From the NCBI RefSeq assembly GCF_001610835.1, contig NZ_CP011270.1, positions 62,001-126,000 on the forward strand: a stretch of 64,000 nucleotides of DNA. Direction: 5' to 3'. Position 1 is the first letter of the stretch. Each line of letters begins with the position of its first letter. This document shows, in pieces, positions 36,105-45,200 of the stretch. Both the position numbers and the translations under genes were made by a program. The DNA comes from Planctomyces sp. SH-PL14. Its GTDB lineage: Bacteria > Planctomycetota > Planctomycetia > Planctomycetales > Planctomycetaceae. The notes below the pieces were generated by a model. The model was given only the letters and a program-made list of their open reading frames with translations. It searched no databases and was not told the DNA's origin.

Positions 36105-38045
36105 ATGGGAACCCTCTGTCTGGTGATCTCCGTGGCGACCGCAATCCTCGCCGGCCAGTCCGCAGCCGAAGACCCGATCCGGCCTCCTGCGATCACGGTC
36201 GAAAACGTGCCGGTGATTCCCCCCGAGCTCCGCGAGCGACTGGAGCAGTATCAAGCGGTCCGCTCCGCGGCGTTCCGGGGCTGGGCCCCGGACGGCAAGG
36301 GGATGCTGATCGCCACCCGGTTCGCCAACACGACGCAGCTCCACCGCGTCTACGAACCGGGGGGCCGCCGCGAACAGGTCACCTTCTACGGCGAGCCGGT
36401 CGACGGCCGCTTCCGCCGCGGCGACACCACCGAGCTCGTCCTCGATGTCGGCACCGGCGGCAACGAGAATTTCCAGATCCTCCGCCACGACCTCGACACC
36501 GGACGCCACGACCGCCTGACCGACGGCAAGTCGCGGAACATCCGCGGCCCGATGGCGGACGACGGCTCGTTCCTGCTCTTCACGAGCAACCAGCGGAACG
36601 GCCGGGACATGGACCTGTACCGGCTCCCGCTGGTTGAGGCCTCGTCCCCCGAGCTGGTGATGCCGGTCGAGAACCAGCAGTGGAACCCGACCGACATCAG
36701 CTCCGACGGCGGGACCGCCCTGCTCGTCCGGTATGTGTCGATCAACGAGACCTATCCCGCCCTGCTCGACCTGAAGACAGGCAAGCGGACCGATCTTCCC
36801 ACGCCCCCGCCCGACAAGGCGGGGGGGAAGGTCGCCGTCAGCGAGCTCCATTTCGCCGCGGACGGCCAGTCGCTCCTGATGGCCACCGATGCCGTCGGCG
36901 AGTTTCAGCGGCTCTTCCGGTACGACCTCAAGACCAAAGAGTTCCGGGATCTGTCGAAGGAGATTCCGTGGGACATCGAGTCGGTCGCGGTCGATCCGAA
37001 GTCGGGCCAGGTCGCGGTCACGACGAACGAAGATGGCGCCAGCTCACTGTTTCTTCTGAAGGGGGACCGCCTGGAGAAGGTCGAAGTTCCCCTGGGGCTC
37101 GTCGGCTCGCTCGAGTTCTCCCCGGACGGAAAGCATCTCGGCCTGACGCTGGCCCGCGCCAAGGCTCCGGCGGACGCTTACTCGCTGGAACTCGCCACGA
37201 GGGCGCTGACCCGGTGGACCTACAGCGAAGTCGGCGGGCTGAATCCGGAGACGTTCATCGAGCCGACCCGGGTGAGGTTCCCCTCGTTCGACGAGCGGAA
37301 GATCCCTGCCTTCGTTTTCACTCCGAAGAACGCCTCGAAGGAGCATCCCGTTCCCGTCCTGATCTCGATCCACGGCGGGCCCGAAAGTCAGTCTCGCGCG
37401 AGCTTCTCGGGACTCGATCAGTTTTATCTCAACGAGCTGGGGATCGCGGTGATCTACCCGAACGTCCGGGGCTCGGCCGGCTACGGCAAGACCTATGTCG
37501 CTCTCGACAACGCGGAGAAACGGGAGGACAGCGTGCGAGATATCGGCGCGCTGCTCGACTGGATCGCCACGCAGCCGCAGTTCGATTCGAAGCGGGTCAT
37601 CGTCTACGGGGGGTCGTACGGCGGGTATATGGTCCTGGCTTCGCTCGTCCATTACAGCGACCGTCTCCGGGGAGGGATCGACGTGGTGGGGATTGCGAGC
37701 TTTCGGACGTTCCTCGAAACGACAAGCGCTTACCGCCGCGACCTCCGTCGGGCGGAGTACGGCGACGATCGCGATCCGAAGATGGCCGCCGTCTTCGAGA
37801 GGATCGATCCTCTGAACAATGCCCACAGGATCAAGACCGCCCTGATGGTGGTTCACGGCAAGAACGACCCGCGGGTGCCGTTCTCGGAGGCGGAGCAGAT
37901 CGCCCCCAAGGTCCGGGCGAATGGCCAAACGGTGTGGACGCTGTACGCCGACAATGAAGGGCACGGCTTTGCCCGAAAGGAGAACCGGGACTATCAGGTC
38001 GCAGCGATGACGTTGTTCCTGAAAGAGTTCCTGCTGGCGAAGTAG
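36105..38045 (+). CDS. S9-family peptidase (prolyl oligopeptidase type)
   Basis: The 646-residue exported protein has a signal peptide (MGTLCLVISVATAILAG), a WD40-like beta-propeller (~45-370) and a C-terminal alpha/beta-hydrolase domain. The catalytic Ser is in GGSYGGY (about residue 503), with Asp in HGKNDPRVP and His in NEGHGFA, giving a complete S9 triad. These enzymes release short peptides in the periplasm. ATG 36105 starts the signal peptide. It is divergent from the DUF1553 gene, and repeat copy E begins 5 bp after its stop codon. Confidence 0.88.
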   Translation: MGTLCLVISVATAILAGQSAAEDPIRPPAITVENVPVIPPELRERLEQYQAVRSAAFRGWAPDGKGMLIATRFANTTQLHRVYEPGGRREQVTFYGEPVDGRFRRGDTTELVLDVGTGGNENFQILRHDLDTGRHDRLTDGKSRNIRGPMADDGSFLLFTSNQRNGRDMDLYRLPLVEASSPELVMPVENQQWNPTDISSDGGTALLVRYVSINETYPALLDLKTGKRTDLPTPPPDKAGGKVAVSELHFAADGQSLLMATDAVGEFQRLFRYDLKTKEFRDLSKEIPWDIESVAVDPKSGQVAVTTNEDGASSLFLLKGDRLEKVEVPLGLVGSLEFSPDGKHLGLTLARAKAPADAYSLELATRALTRWTYSEVGGLNPETFIEPTRVRFPSFDERKIPAFVFTPKNASKEHPVPVLISIHGGPESQSRASFSGLDQFYLNELGIAVIYPNVRGSAGYGKTYVALDNAEKREDSVRDIGALLDWIATQPQFDSKRVIVYGGSYGGYMVLASLVHYSDRLRGGIDVVGIASFRTFLETTSAYRRDLRRAEYGDDRDPKMAAVFERIDPLNNAHRIKTALMVVHGKNDPRVPFSEAEQIAPKVRANGQTVWTLYADNEGHGFARKENRDYQVAAMTLFLKEFLLAK

Positions 38046-38050
38046 CGTAA

Positions 38051-38271
38051 CCGGGTCCAGGGGGACCCTGGTGGGGAGTGCAGAGGGGCCTGTTCTGTTT
38101 TTCTGGCCCCCTGCCCGCCGGAGGCCTGGCCGTCGGAAACTGTCTGAAGGAGCACATGTCCAAGCGCGGACAGCGTGCCGTATGTCCCCTTACCAACCCG
38201 CGGGGATTGCAGAGCCGGCGGTGGGGCCAGAGAGAGTCCTCAACGCCGCTTCCACAAAAGGGACGCCCGGA
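38051..38271 (+). repeat. Structured dispersed repeat, copy E (truncated)
   Basis: This copy starts 5 bp after the peptidase stop and ends just before the stop of the convergent PA14 gene (38278). It has the first two thirds only: the 3' half-site GCCTCCGGCGG, hairpin 3 and the tail are missing. Hairpin 2 has an enlarged loop, with AGGGGCC and GGCCCCCT pairing around a T-rich loop of about 15 nt, so the stem is kept although its loop is unrelated to other copies. Hairpin 1 reads CCAGGGGGACCCTGG. Confidence 0.8.
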
Positions 38272-38277
38272 ACGACC

Positions 38278-39270
38278 TCAGCGTTTGGGGATCGCCCCCT
38301 TGCTCTGGAACAGGCACTCGGCGGGGATCCGGAGCTCCCGATCCCCCTTGGGGGGAATCCAGTGGAGGTAGTAGCCCCCCCAGGCGATGGAGTTCACGAA
38401 GTCGATCCGGATGGCGTACGGGACGCCCGCCTCAAGGTCGATGAAGGCGGTGTCCGCCTTCTTGTGCTCGTAGGAACCTTCGATCACCGGCTTGCCGTCG
38501 ATCCAGACCTGCGCCCGGTCGTCGGCCCAGGCGATCAGCTTGTACTGCCCGGTCACCGGCGGCACGAGCACCCCGGTATAGCGGGCGGCCCCCTGGGTCT
38601 TGAGGCCGACCGCCGCGGCGCCCCGGTCTCCCCACATCGCCTCCGTTCCACTGACGCGTCCGGTCCCGAACTTTCGCGCGAACTTCCGGTCGAAGTACTC
38701 CGCCACGAGGCCCCGCTTGTCCGCTCCGATGCGCTGCGGCTTTCCCTTGGCGGCTTCCTCGTCCAGGAAGAATGCGTCGGTCGGAATCGCGGCCGCGGTC
38801 GGGGCGCCGGTCGGCTGCCACATGAGGACCGCCCACGCGGTGGCGGGGCCTTCGAAGAGCTCCATCTGGATCGGAACCGGGACATCCTCGAGCTCGATCG
38901 AGGCCTCGCGGAGGTCCGACTTCGCCCGCCAGTCGTCGATGATCTTCTGCCCGCCGATCCAGAGCCGAACGCCGTCGTTCGCCTGGACCAGGAACTTGTA
39001 GCGTCCCTTGGCGGGAGGCCTCAGCCAGCCGCTCCAGCGGACCGAGAAGTCGTCGATGGGCGCACTCTCGTGCGGCGCCCCGTGGTCCCAGTAGTGCTCG
39101 ATATTCGGATCGACCTGTTCCGCGATCTTCTGCTCGAAATTGCGTCCGGCGTAGATCTCCGCCTTGAGTCCGTTCACAAGGGGCTTTTCATCGTCCCCGC
39201 TGGCAAGAGCGGCGAACGCCAGACAGACGAGGCCGACCGCCGCGTTGAGAATCCCCCGAACAGACCGCAT
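38278..39270 (-). CDS. exported protein with two PA14 domains
   Basis: The 330-residue protein has a signal peptide (~1-24) and two tandem PA14-type beta domains. Domain 1 (~32-155) carries RPPAKGRYKFLVQANDGVRLWIGG and its WGVL-type closing strand; domain 2 (~185-325) carries PPVTGQYKLIAWADDRAQVWIDG. Paired PA14 domains bind carbohydrate on the cell surface or in the periplasm. The D-D-x-x-x-x-W-I-G/D pattern is intact in both, so both are probably functional. Its 3' end is 6 bp from truncated repeat copy E. Confidence 0.85.
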   Translation of the reverse strand: MRSVRGILNAAVGLVCLAFAALASGDDEKPLVNGLKAEIYAGRNFEQKIAEQVDPNIEHYWDHGAPHESAPIDDFSVRWSGWLRPPAKGRYKFLVQANDGVRLWIGGQKIIDDWRAKSDLREASIELEDVPVPIQMELFEGPATAWAVLMWQPTGAPTAAAIPTDAFFLDEEAAKGKPQRIGADKRGLVAEYFDRKFARKFGTGRVSGTEAMWGDRGAAAVGLKTQGAARYTGVLVPPVTGQYKLIAWADDRAQVWIDGKPVIEGSYEHKKADTAFIDLEAGVPYAIRIDFVNSIAWGGYYLHWIPPKGDRELRIPAECLFQSKGAIPKR

Positions 39271-39481
39271 GTTGCCCCCGTACTTCCTGACGACCGACCG
39301 ATCGGCGGATGTTCATACACGAAGTCCGCAGAGCCTGCCAAGACCCGGTCCGGTCTTCATCGCCTTTTCGCCGTCCGCTGGCTCTGCCGGCTCCCGAGCA
39401 CGATGTGGCTCATTCGCGAACACCGGGCGAACGCGGTAGTCTGGTCCCAAAGCGGCTCGGGTTCTGCGGGTGAGGGGCGAC

Positions 39482-40390
39482 ATGTTGAACGTCATTGTCT
39501 TCCTGGTAGCGGGTCTGTTGGGCCAGGCCCCACCGTCGTCCCCGCCGGCGACCGCCCCCCCCTCAGGACACCAGGGACAGATCACCGTCATCGACCAGGC
39601 CGAAGTCCCGGCGCGGGAGATGGGAGTGCTGAAGCGGCTCCATGTGAAAGAAGGGGAGACTGTCGAGGCGGGGCAGCTTCTGGCCGAGCTCGACTCGGTT
39701 GATGCCGAGCTCGCGGTGCGGCAGGCGCGGGACGAGCTGGCGATCGCCGACGCCCAGGCCCGGCACGAGATCAAGGTCAAGGTGGCCGAGCTGACGCACG
39801 CCGTCGCCGAGGCGGAGCTGAACCGGGCGGTGGAGTCGAACAAGAAGTTCGCAAACGCCGTTTCCGTCACCGAACTCGAGCAGCTCCAGCTCGACCGCGA
39901 CCGGGCCCGCGCCGGAATCGACGAAGCCCGCTACGAGCTGTCGATCGCCGCCCTGACGGTACGGCTGAAGGCGACGAATCTCGTGGCCGCAGAGCAGGCC
40001 TTTGAGAAGCGGAAGATCTACGCCCCGATTCCCGGCCAGGTCGTCACGATCAAGAAGCGCACCGGCGAGTGGATTCAGCCCGGCGAGAAGTTGTTCCAGG
40101 TCACCGATTCCAGGCGGGTCCGGGCCGAGTGCCTGCTGAACGCCCGGGAATTCGCCGAGGACCTGACGGACCGTCCGATCCGGGCACTGCTGGCGACAAA
40201 GGAGGGAGGGCCCGTCACTTTCGAGGGGCGGATCACGTTCGTCGATCCGGAGATCAATCCGGTGAGCGGCCAGTACCGGATCTGGGCCGAGCTTCCCAAT
40301 CCTGACGGCCGCCTCCGCCCCGGTCACCGTATCACGCTTCAACTGGCGCCAGCGCCCGCCGCCGCGCCACCTCCCCCCTCAGCCCAATAA
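39482..40390 (+). CDS. HlyD-type (biotin/lipoyl and coiled-coil) membrane fusion-like protein
   Basis: The 302-residue protein starts with a short signal or anchor segment (MLNVIVFLVAGLLG) and then has a split lipoyl half-motif (MGVLKRLHVKEGETVEAGQLLAELD), a coiled-coil hairpin (~85-180), a second lipoyl half (APIPGQVVTIKKRTGEWIQPGE) and a beta-barrel domain (~215-285), as in periplasmic adaptors of efflux systems. No inner-membrane pump lies next to it, so its partner is elsewhere or absent. ATG 39482 has GAGGGG upstream. It is convergent with grpE. Confidence 0.8.
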   Translation: MLNVIVFLVAGLLGQAPPSSPPATAPPSGHQGQITVIDQAEVPAREMGVLKRLHVKEGETVEAGQLLAELDSVDAELAVRQARDELAIADAQARHEIKVKVAELTHAVAEAELNRAVESNKKFANAVSVTELEQLQLDRDRARAGIDEARYELSIAALTVRLKATNLVAAEQAFEKRKIYAPIPGQVVTIKKRTGEWIQPGEKLFQVTDSRRVRAECLLNAREFAEDLTDRPIRALLATKEGGPVTFEGRITFVDPEINPVSGQYRIWAELPNPDGRLRPGHRITLQLAPAPAAAPPPPSAQ

Positions 40391-40435
40391 TCGGCGAGCC
40401 CAGGTATTCCTGGCCCCCGGCAATTCCTCTTTCTT

Positions 40436-40517
40436 TTCTCTGTGTCCCTCTGCGTCCTCTGTGTTTCCGACGCTTCAAGAAGAACTTGAAACACAGAGGA
40501 CACAGAGAGCGCGGAGA
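40436..40517. repeat. Imperfect palindrome of the CACAGAGG type
   Basis: The left arm has TCTGTGTCCCTCTGCGTCC and the right arm has GGACACAGAGAGCGCGGAG; flanking CTCTGTGTTTC and GAAACACAGAG complete an imperfect stem with a loop of about 20 nt (40468-40487). It lies between two convergent genes, so it is probably a bidirectional terminator. The core CACAGAGGACACAGAG is a sequence I know as recurring in many bacterial genomes. Confidence 0.6.
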
Positions 40518-40550
40518 ATGAGGGTCTGAGCGCCGATCTGTGTCCCAGCC

Positions 40551-41102
40551 CTACTGCGGCTTGGAGGAGACGATCACCTTGCTCGGGCGAATGACCCGTT
40601 CGTGCAGCGTGTAGCCCCGCTCCGCTTCCTGGAGGACGGTCATCGGCTCGTGGGCCGGCGAGGGGACCTGGGCGATCGCCTCGTGCAGGTTGGGATCGAA
40701 CGCCGTCCCCGTGCTGACGATCGGCTTGGCCCCGTTCCGCTCGAAGACTTCGTCGATCTGCTTGAGGACCATCGAGACCCCCTGGACGATCGTCCCGGTC
40801 TCTCCCGCGGCTGTGGCGGCGTCGACCGCGCGGCGGAGGTTGTCGAGCGCGGGGAGGAGGTCGCGGATCAGGCCGAAGGGGGCGAACTTGCGGTCTTCGT
40901 CCCGGTCCTTGTTGACCCGCTTGCGGTAATTCTCAAAGTCCGCCTGCGTCCGCAGGAGCTTGTCGAAGTTCGCGTCGCGCTCGGCGATCACCTGGGCCAG
41001 TTCGTTCTCGAGCCCGTCGATCGCGACGTCGGGAGGAGTCTCCACCTGCGAGGCGGAAGAAGGGGCCTGATCCTGAGGGTCCGGTTGAGAGGTCGCAGTC
41101 AT
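40551..41102 (-). CDS. grpE: nucleotide exchange factor GrpE
   Basis: The 183-residue protein is the nucleotide-release factor of the DnaK Hsp70 chaperone. It has the family's acidic, disordered N-terminus (~1-30), a long coiled coil (~30-90) containing RTQADFENYRKRV, and the C-terminal beta domain with FDPNLHEAIAQV and ERGYTLHERVIRPSKVIV, the strongest GrpE signature. No dnaK or dnaJ lies nearby, so it is a lone grpE. ATG 41102 gives normal length. Confidence 0.93.
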   Translation of the reverse strand: MTATSQPDPQDQAPSSASQVETPPDVAIDGLENELAQVIAERDANFDKLLRTQADFENYRKRVNKDRDEDRKFAPFGLIRDLLPALDNLRRAVDAATAAGETGTIVQGVSMVLKQIDEVFERNGAKPIVSTGTAFDPNLHEAIAQVPSPAHEPMTVLQEAERGYTLHERVIRPSKVIVSSKPQ

Positions 41103-41268
41103 CGATCCAAGCTGATTTGTCGGAGAAGACGGAAGTCCGGCACACGGTTATGCAACCGCTGTGCCGCACGACAATTCCGTCGGTCCTCCGTAGCTTATCC
41201 GATCAACGCTCCTGTCTCGACGTCCCAACCTGCCAGATCGGCAGATGCCGGAGGGCTGATGCCCGCAC

Positions 41269-42168
41269 TCAATCCAGCAGAGGATGCTGCGAGCCGACCG
41301 CCCTAGCAGAGGCCGCGCGTGGCTCGGAGGCCGCTGGTTCCGGAGCAGCGGGAGTCTCCGCGGCAAGGGGATTGAGGCGACTCCGTCCCTTCGTGGAAGA
41401 GGATGCGGTGGGCTGCGTCGCGGCCGGCGCCGGTTCGTCGCTGGCCAGATCGGCCGCCAGTTGCCTCAGCTTTTGAACCTTCAGGTCCTGACTTCGCTGG
41501 CGGGCCTCGTCCCCCAGGCGGATCGTTTCCACATGCTCCGCGGTGAGCCCGGGCAGCAGACGCGGAGGAGCGGGAGAGGCTCCGACGACCTCTTCATGCG
41601 ACGCCTGCTGGATGCCGCTTCTCTGCGGCCCCGGGGTTGAGTGTCGCTGGGCGGATGCACCGACCGGCCTTGTCCCGGGAAGGGCCACGGCACAGGAGCG
41701 GGAGTGAACCGTATTCCCGACGTTCGGCATGAAGCGGACACGAAGCTGGCAATCGGCGTGCTCGTTGCCCCGCTTGGTGTAGGGAATGAAGATCTGATAG
41801 GCGTTGCCGAAGTTCGTCTCGGTCAGGAACGTATTCCATGCGAGTCCCGGGAAGTCGAACTGGTGGATCGGCTTCGAGGGGTCTCCGTCGGGACCGTTCT
41901 GGTCAAAGACGTAGATCCGGATGTCGCCATCGACCTTGGCGGGAGACTTCTGGCCGGCGGTGAAGAACAGGACCTGTCCACGAAAACCTCGACAGGGCAT
42001 TCCGTCCAGACCCGTCCCCTCCGCCGCCTCCCAGAGGCACATGACGTCGATCACGGGATGCCGTTCGTCGGCGACGATTTCCGGCTTGAACATCCGCGAG
42101 ACATTGAGCGCCGTGCATCCCGAGGTCAGGACGATCAGCGACAGGATTCCGGTGACGGTACGTGTCAT
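41269..42168 (-). CDS. lipoprotein of unknown function next to the secretin gene
   Basis: The 299-residue product has a lipoprotein signal ending at LTSGC (Cys about residue 18). A globular region (~40-160) includes VDGDIRIYVFDQNGPDGDP and AWNTFLTETNFGNAYQIFIPYTKR, a beta-rich pattern. The C-terminal half (~160-299) is Ala/Pro/Ser-rich and probably disordered. I do not recognise the family. The lipoprotein follows the secretin-like gene by 102 bp on the same strand, a position in which pilotins or accessory outer-membrane lipoproteins occur; this is inference from context only. ATG 42168 places the signal peptide at the N-terminus. Confidence 0.7.
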   Translation of the reverse strand: MTRTVTGILSLIVLTSGCTALNVSRMFKPEIVADERHPVIDVMCLWEAAEGTGLDGMPCRGFRGQVLFFTAGQKSPAKVDGDIRIYVFDQNGPDGDPSKPIHQFDFPGLAWNTFLTETNFGNAYQIFIPYTKRGNEHADCQLRVRFMPNVGNTVHSRSCAVALPGTRPVGASAQRHSTPGPQRSGIQQASHEEVVGASPAPPRLLPGLTAEHVETIRLGDEARQRSQDLKVQKLRQLAADLASDEPAPAATQPTASSSTKGRSRLNPLAAETPAAPEPAASEPRAASARAVGSQHPLLD

Positions 42169-42270
42169 GGCGGCACTGGTGGAAGGAACCGTGCGGAGCG
42201 GAGCCCCGCAGAAATCAGGATCACACGTCATCGACGGCCGCTCCGACGGGAGCGGCCGGGGAGGCACGCT

Positions 42271-45200
42271 CTACTCGATGACACCGATGCCGGGACCTTC
42301 CGGGTTCGGCGGCGTCGGCGTCGGGCGAGCGGGGTAGACCGACTGGGGCCGCGGAATCGGACGGGGCTCCACGGGGATGTGGGCGTCGTCCGGGAATCCC
42401 GCCGGAGGGGCGGGGACCGGCATCGGGGCCTGCTGGAATTCCATCGTCGGATCGATCGGGCCGAACGTCTCGGCGGGAGTCGTGAACAGCGGGCCCTGGA
42501 TCGCTTCGGCTTCGTCAACCAGGAAGTGCAGCCGCTCCGCCTCGACCTGCTTGATGAACTCCATGTCCTCGCTGCAGTGGATGATGCGGGGGGTCAGGAA
42601 GATCAGGAGCTCGGTCCGGCGATTGTTGACGAAGTCGTACCGGAATGCCTGGCCGAGGATCGGCACGTCGGCCAGCCAGGGAACCTTGCGGGACACGACT
42701 TCTTCGCTGGAGGTGATCATCCCACCGACGACGATCGTCTGGCCGTCAGGAACTTTCACCGTGGTGCGGGCGGTCGTGATGTCCTTGATCGGCGACGTGA
42801 TCGTGTTGCCGGTCGTCGGGTCGACGTAGATCGGAACTCCCGCCGCCCCGGTCTGGAAGGCGCTCTTCTCTGCGGCGACCTCCATGACGATCTGTCCCTC
42901 CGGGCTGATCCGGGGGGTGACCGTCAGGATGATCCCCGCGTTGTCCTGCGTGACCGTCGGGTTCGCCGTCCCCAGGGCGTTCGTCTGGAATCCGGTCACA
43001 ATCGGCACCTGCTGGCCGACCTGGATCTGGGCCAGCTGGTTGTCGACCGCCAGGACCTGCGGACGGCTCAGGACGCGGACGTTCCGCTTGGCTGCCAGGG
43101 CCCGGATCAGGACGCTGACCGCCTCCGAACTCGCCGACAGGACGAGACCGCCGAACCCGAGGTCCGAGTTCGTCCGGCCGACGGCAAAGTTGCTGAGCCC
43201 CTGCGTCCCGACGCGGCCGGAGCCGTTCGACGGGTTGTTCCCCAGCGGCTGGTTGTTGAACAGGAAGCCCGGGGTGGCCGCCTGCGAAATGATCTGCTGC
43301 GTCGTCGTCTGGACGCCGTTGGGGGCGGTGCTGGTGCTTTCGAGGAGCTGGATGTTGTCGATGGCGCTCCGCCGGAACAGGATCCGGTCCTGGAACCCGA
43401 GCTCGACGCCGAACTCGTCGGTGTTCTCCAGCTCGACCTCGACGAGCAGGGCCTGCATGATGACCTGCGCCGGCTCCTGGTCGAGGTCGCGGGCGATCCG
43501 CATGATGTCGTCGTAGTACCGCGGCGTGGCGCTGATGAGCAGGCTGTTGGTCACCGACTCAGCGGTCACGATGACCTCCTGCTCGAGGATCTCGCTCGTG
43601 CTGATCCGGCCCGGATCGAGCTGGGCGAGATCCCGCTGCGACTGGAGGAACTGGTTGATCGCCAGGGCGACTTGCGAGGCGGGGCTGTTCCGCAGCTTGT
43701 AGACCGTGCTCTTGCGGTTGCGGATGTCGCTCAGATCGAGCCGCAGCAGGATCGATTCGACGATCCGCAGCGCCTCCGCGCCCCCGACGGCAATGACGCT
43801 GTTCGTGCGGGCGTCGGTCCCGAACTTGAGCGGGATGAGCGTGCTGCTGGGGTCTTCCGCCCCGGCGATCTGCAGGCCGACTCCCTGGTTCTGCTGGTTC
43901 TGGTTCCCCTGCTGCTGGTTGGAAGAGAAGATCGACGTCAGCAGCTCGACCGCCGATGCGGCGTCCGAGTTCTTGAGCGTGAAGACCTTGATCTCCGCCA
44001 CCTGGGCGGCGGGCTGGTCGAGGATCGCGACGAGCTCCTCGATGAAGGGGATGCTCGGCTGCGGCGCGGTGACGATGAGGGTGTTGGTCCGGACGTCGGG
44101 ATTGAACCGGATGTCCGAGAGCAGCCCTGAGCGGACGAGCTTTTCCGTCGCGTCGCTCTTGGCGAGGAACTCCAGGACGACCGACTTTGAGTCCCGCAGT
44201 TCCTGCGGAGCCTGGTTCGCCCCTCCCTGGCCTCCCCCCTGCCCGAACTGGCCGCCCTGCTGGGTGGTGATCTGGGACGGCGGGGAGATCGCCTGCTGGA
44301 GAGCGTTCTGCAGGAAGGCGGCCAGCTCGTCGGCGACCGCGTAGTTCAGCTTGATGCGGTGGATGCGGGAGACCGCGTTCGAGTCCGCCCGGTCAATCTT
44401 CTTGATCAGGAGGGTGATCTCGCTCAGCTCGTTCGGCTTGGCCTGGACGATGACCGAGTTTGTACGGGCGTCGGCCGTGACGGCGATCTTGGTGCCGAGG
44501 CCGACCCGCTCCTCATAGTGGCTCTCGATGAGCGTCACGACCTGGGAGGCGATGGCGTGCTTGAGGCGGAAAATCTCGACTTCCGTCGCCGGGTCGACCG
44601 GCTGGTCGAGTTCTTCGATGAGCTGGACCACCCCTTCGAGGAGGATCGGCGGCGCGATCACGAGGACCGCGTTCGGCTTGCTCACCGCGACGACGTTGAC
44701 CGTCTTCGACTGCTGGGTGCTGGAAGTGCTCCCCTGCTTGATCGTCGTCAGCTTCTCGTAGACTTCGGTCAGGAGCGCGGCGAGCGACTCCGAGTCGACG
44801 TGGTTGAGGAACTGCACGTGGATGCCCGGCGTCGTTCCCTGGGCCATCCGCTCGATGGCCTGGATCACGTTCATGACCGCTTCGACATCCTTCTCGTTCC
44901 CGCGGATCACGAGGACGTCGAGGTCGCCGACCGACTCGACAATGACCTCACCTTTGAGGTTGCCGAGCAGCTGCTGGACGTCCCCGGCGAGGCCGTTGGC
45001 CGGAGCCTCGGGCGCCTTCGGATCGATCGGCATCGGCGCCGGAGCTTCGGGGGCGTTGCTGTCGAGCGGATTGCGGACCGCGGCGGCGGGGTTCTGCCCC
45101 TGGCGATTCTGGACGATCCGGTCGAGTTCCGGCTTGAGCTTGTCGGCCACCCCCTTGAGGTTCCCTTCGCCCGCCATGATCTTTGTCGATTCCCCGGCGG

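Noticed and set aside
41641-44130. 829-codon open frame antisense to the secretin gene
   Set aside because: It overlaps a well-supported secretin on the other strand and has no recognisable motifs; high GC creates long shadow frames.
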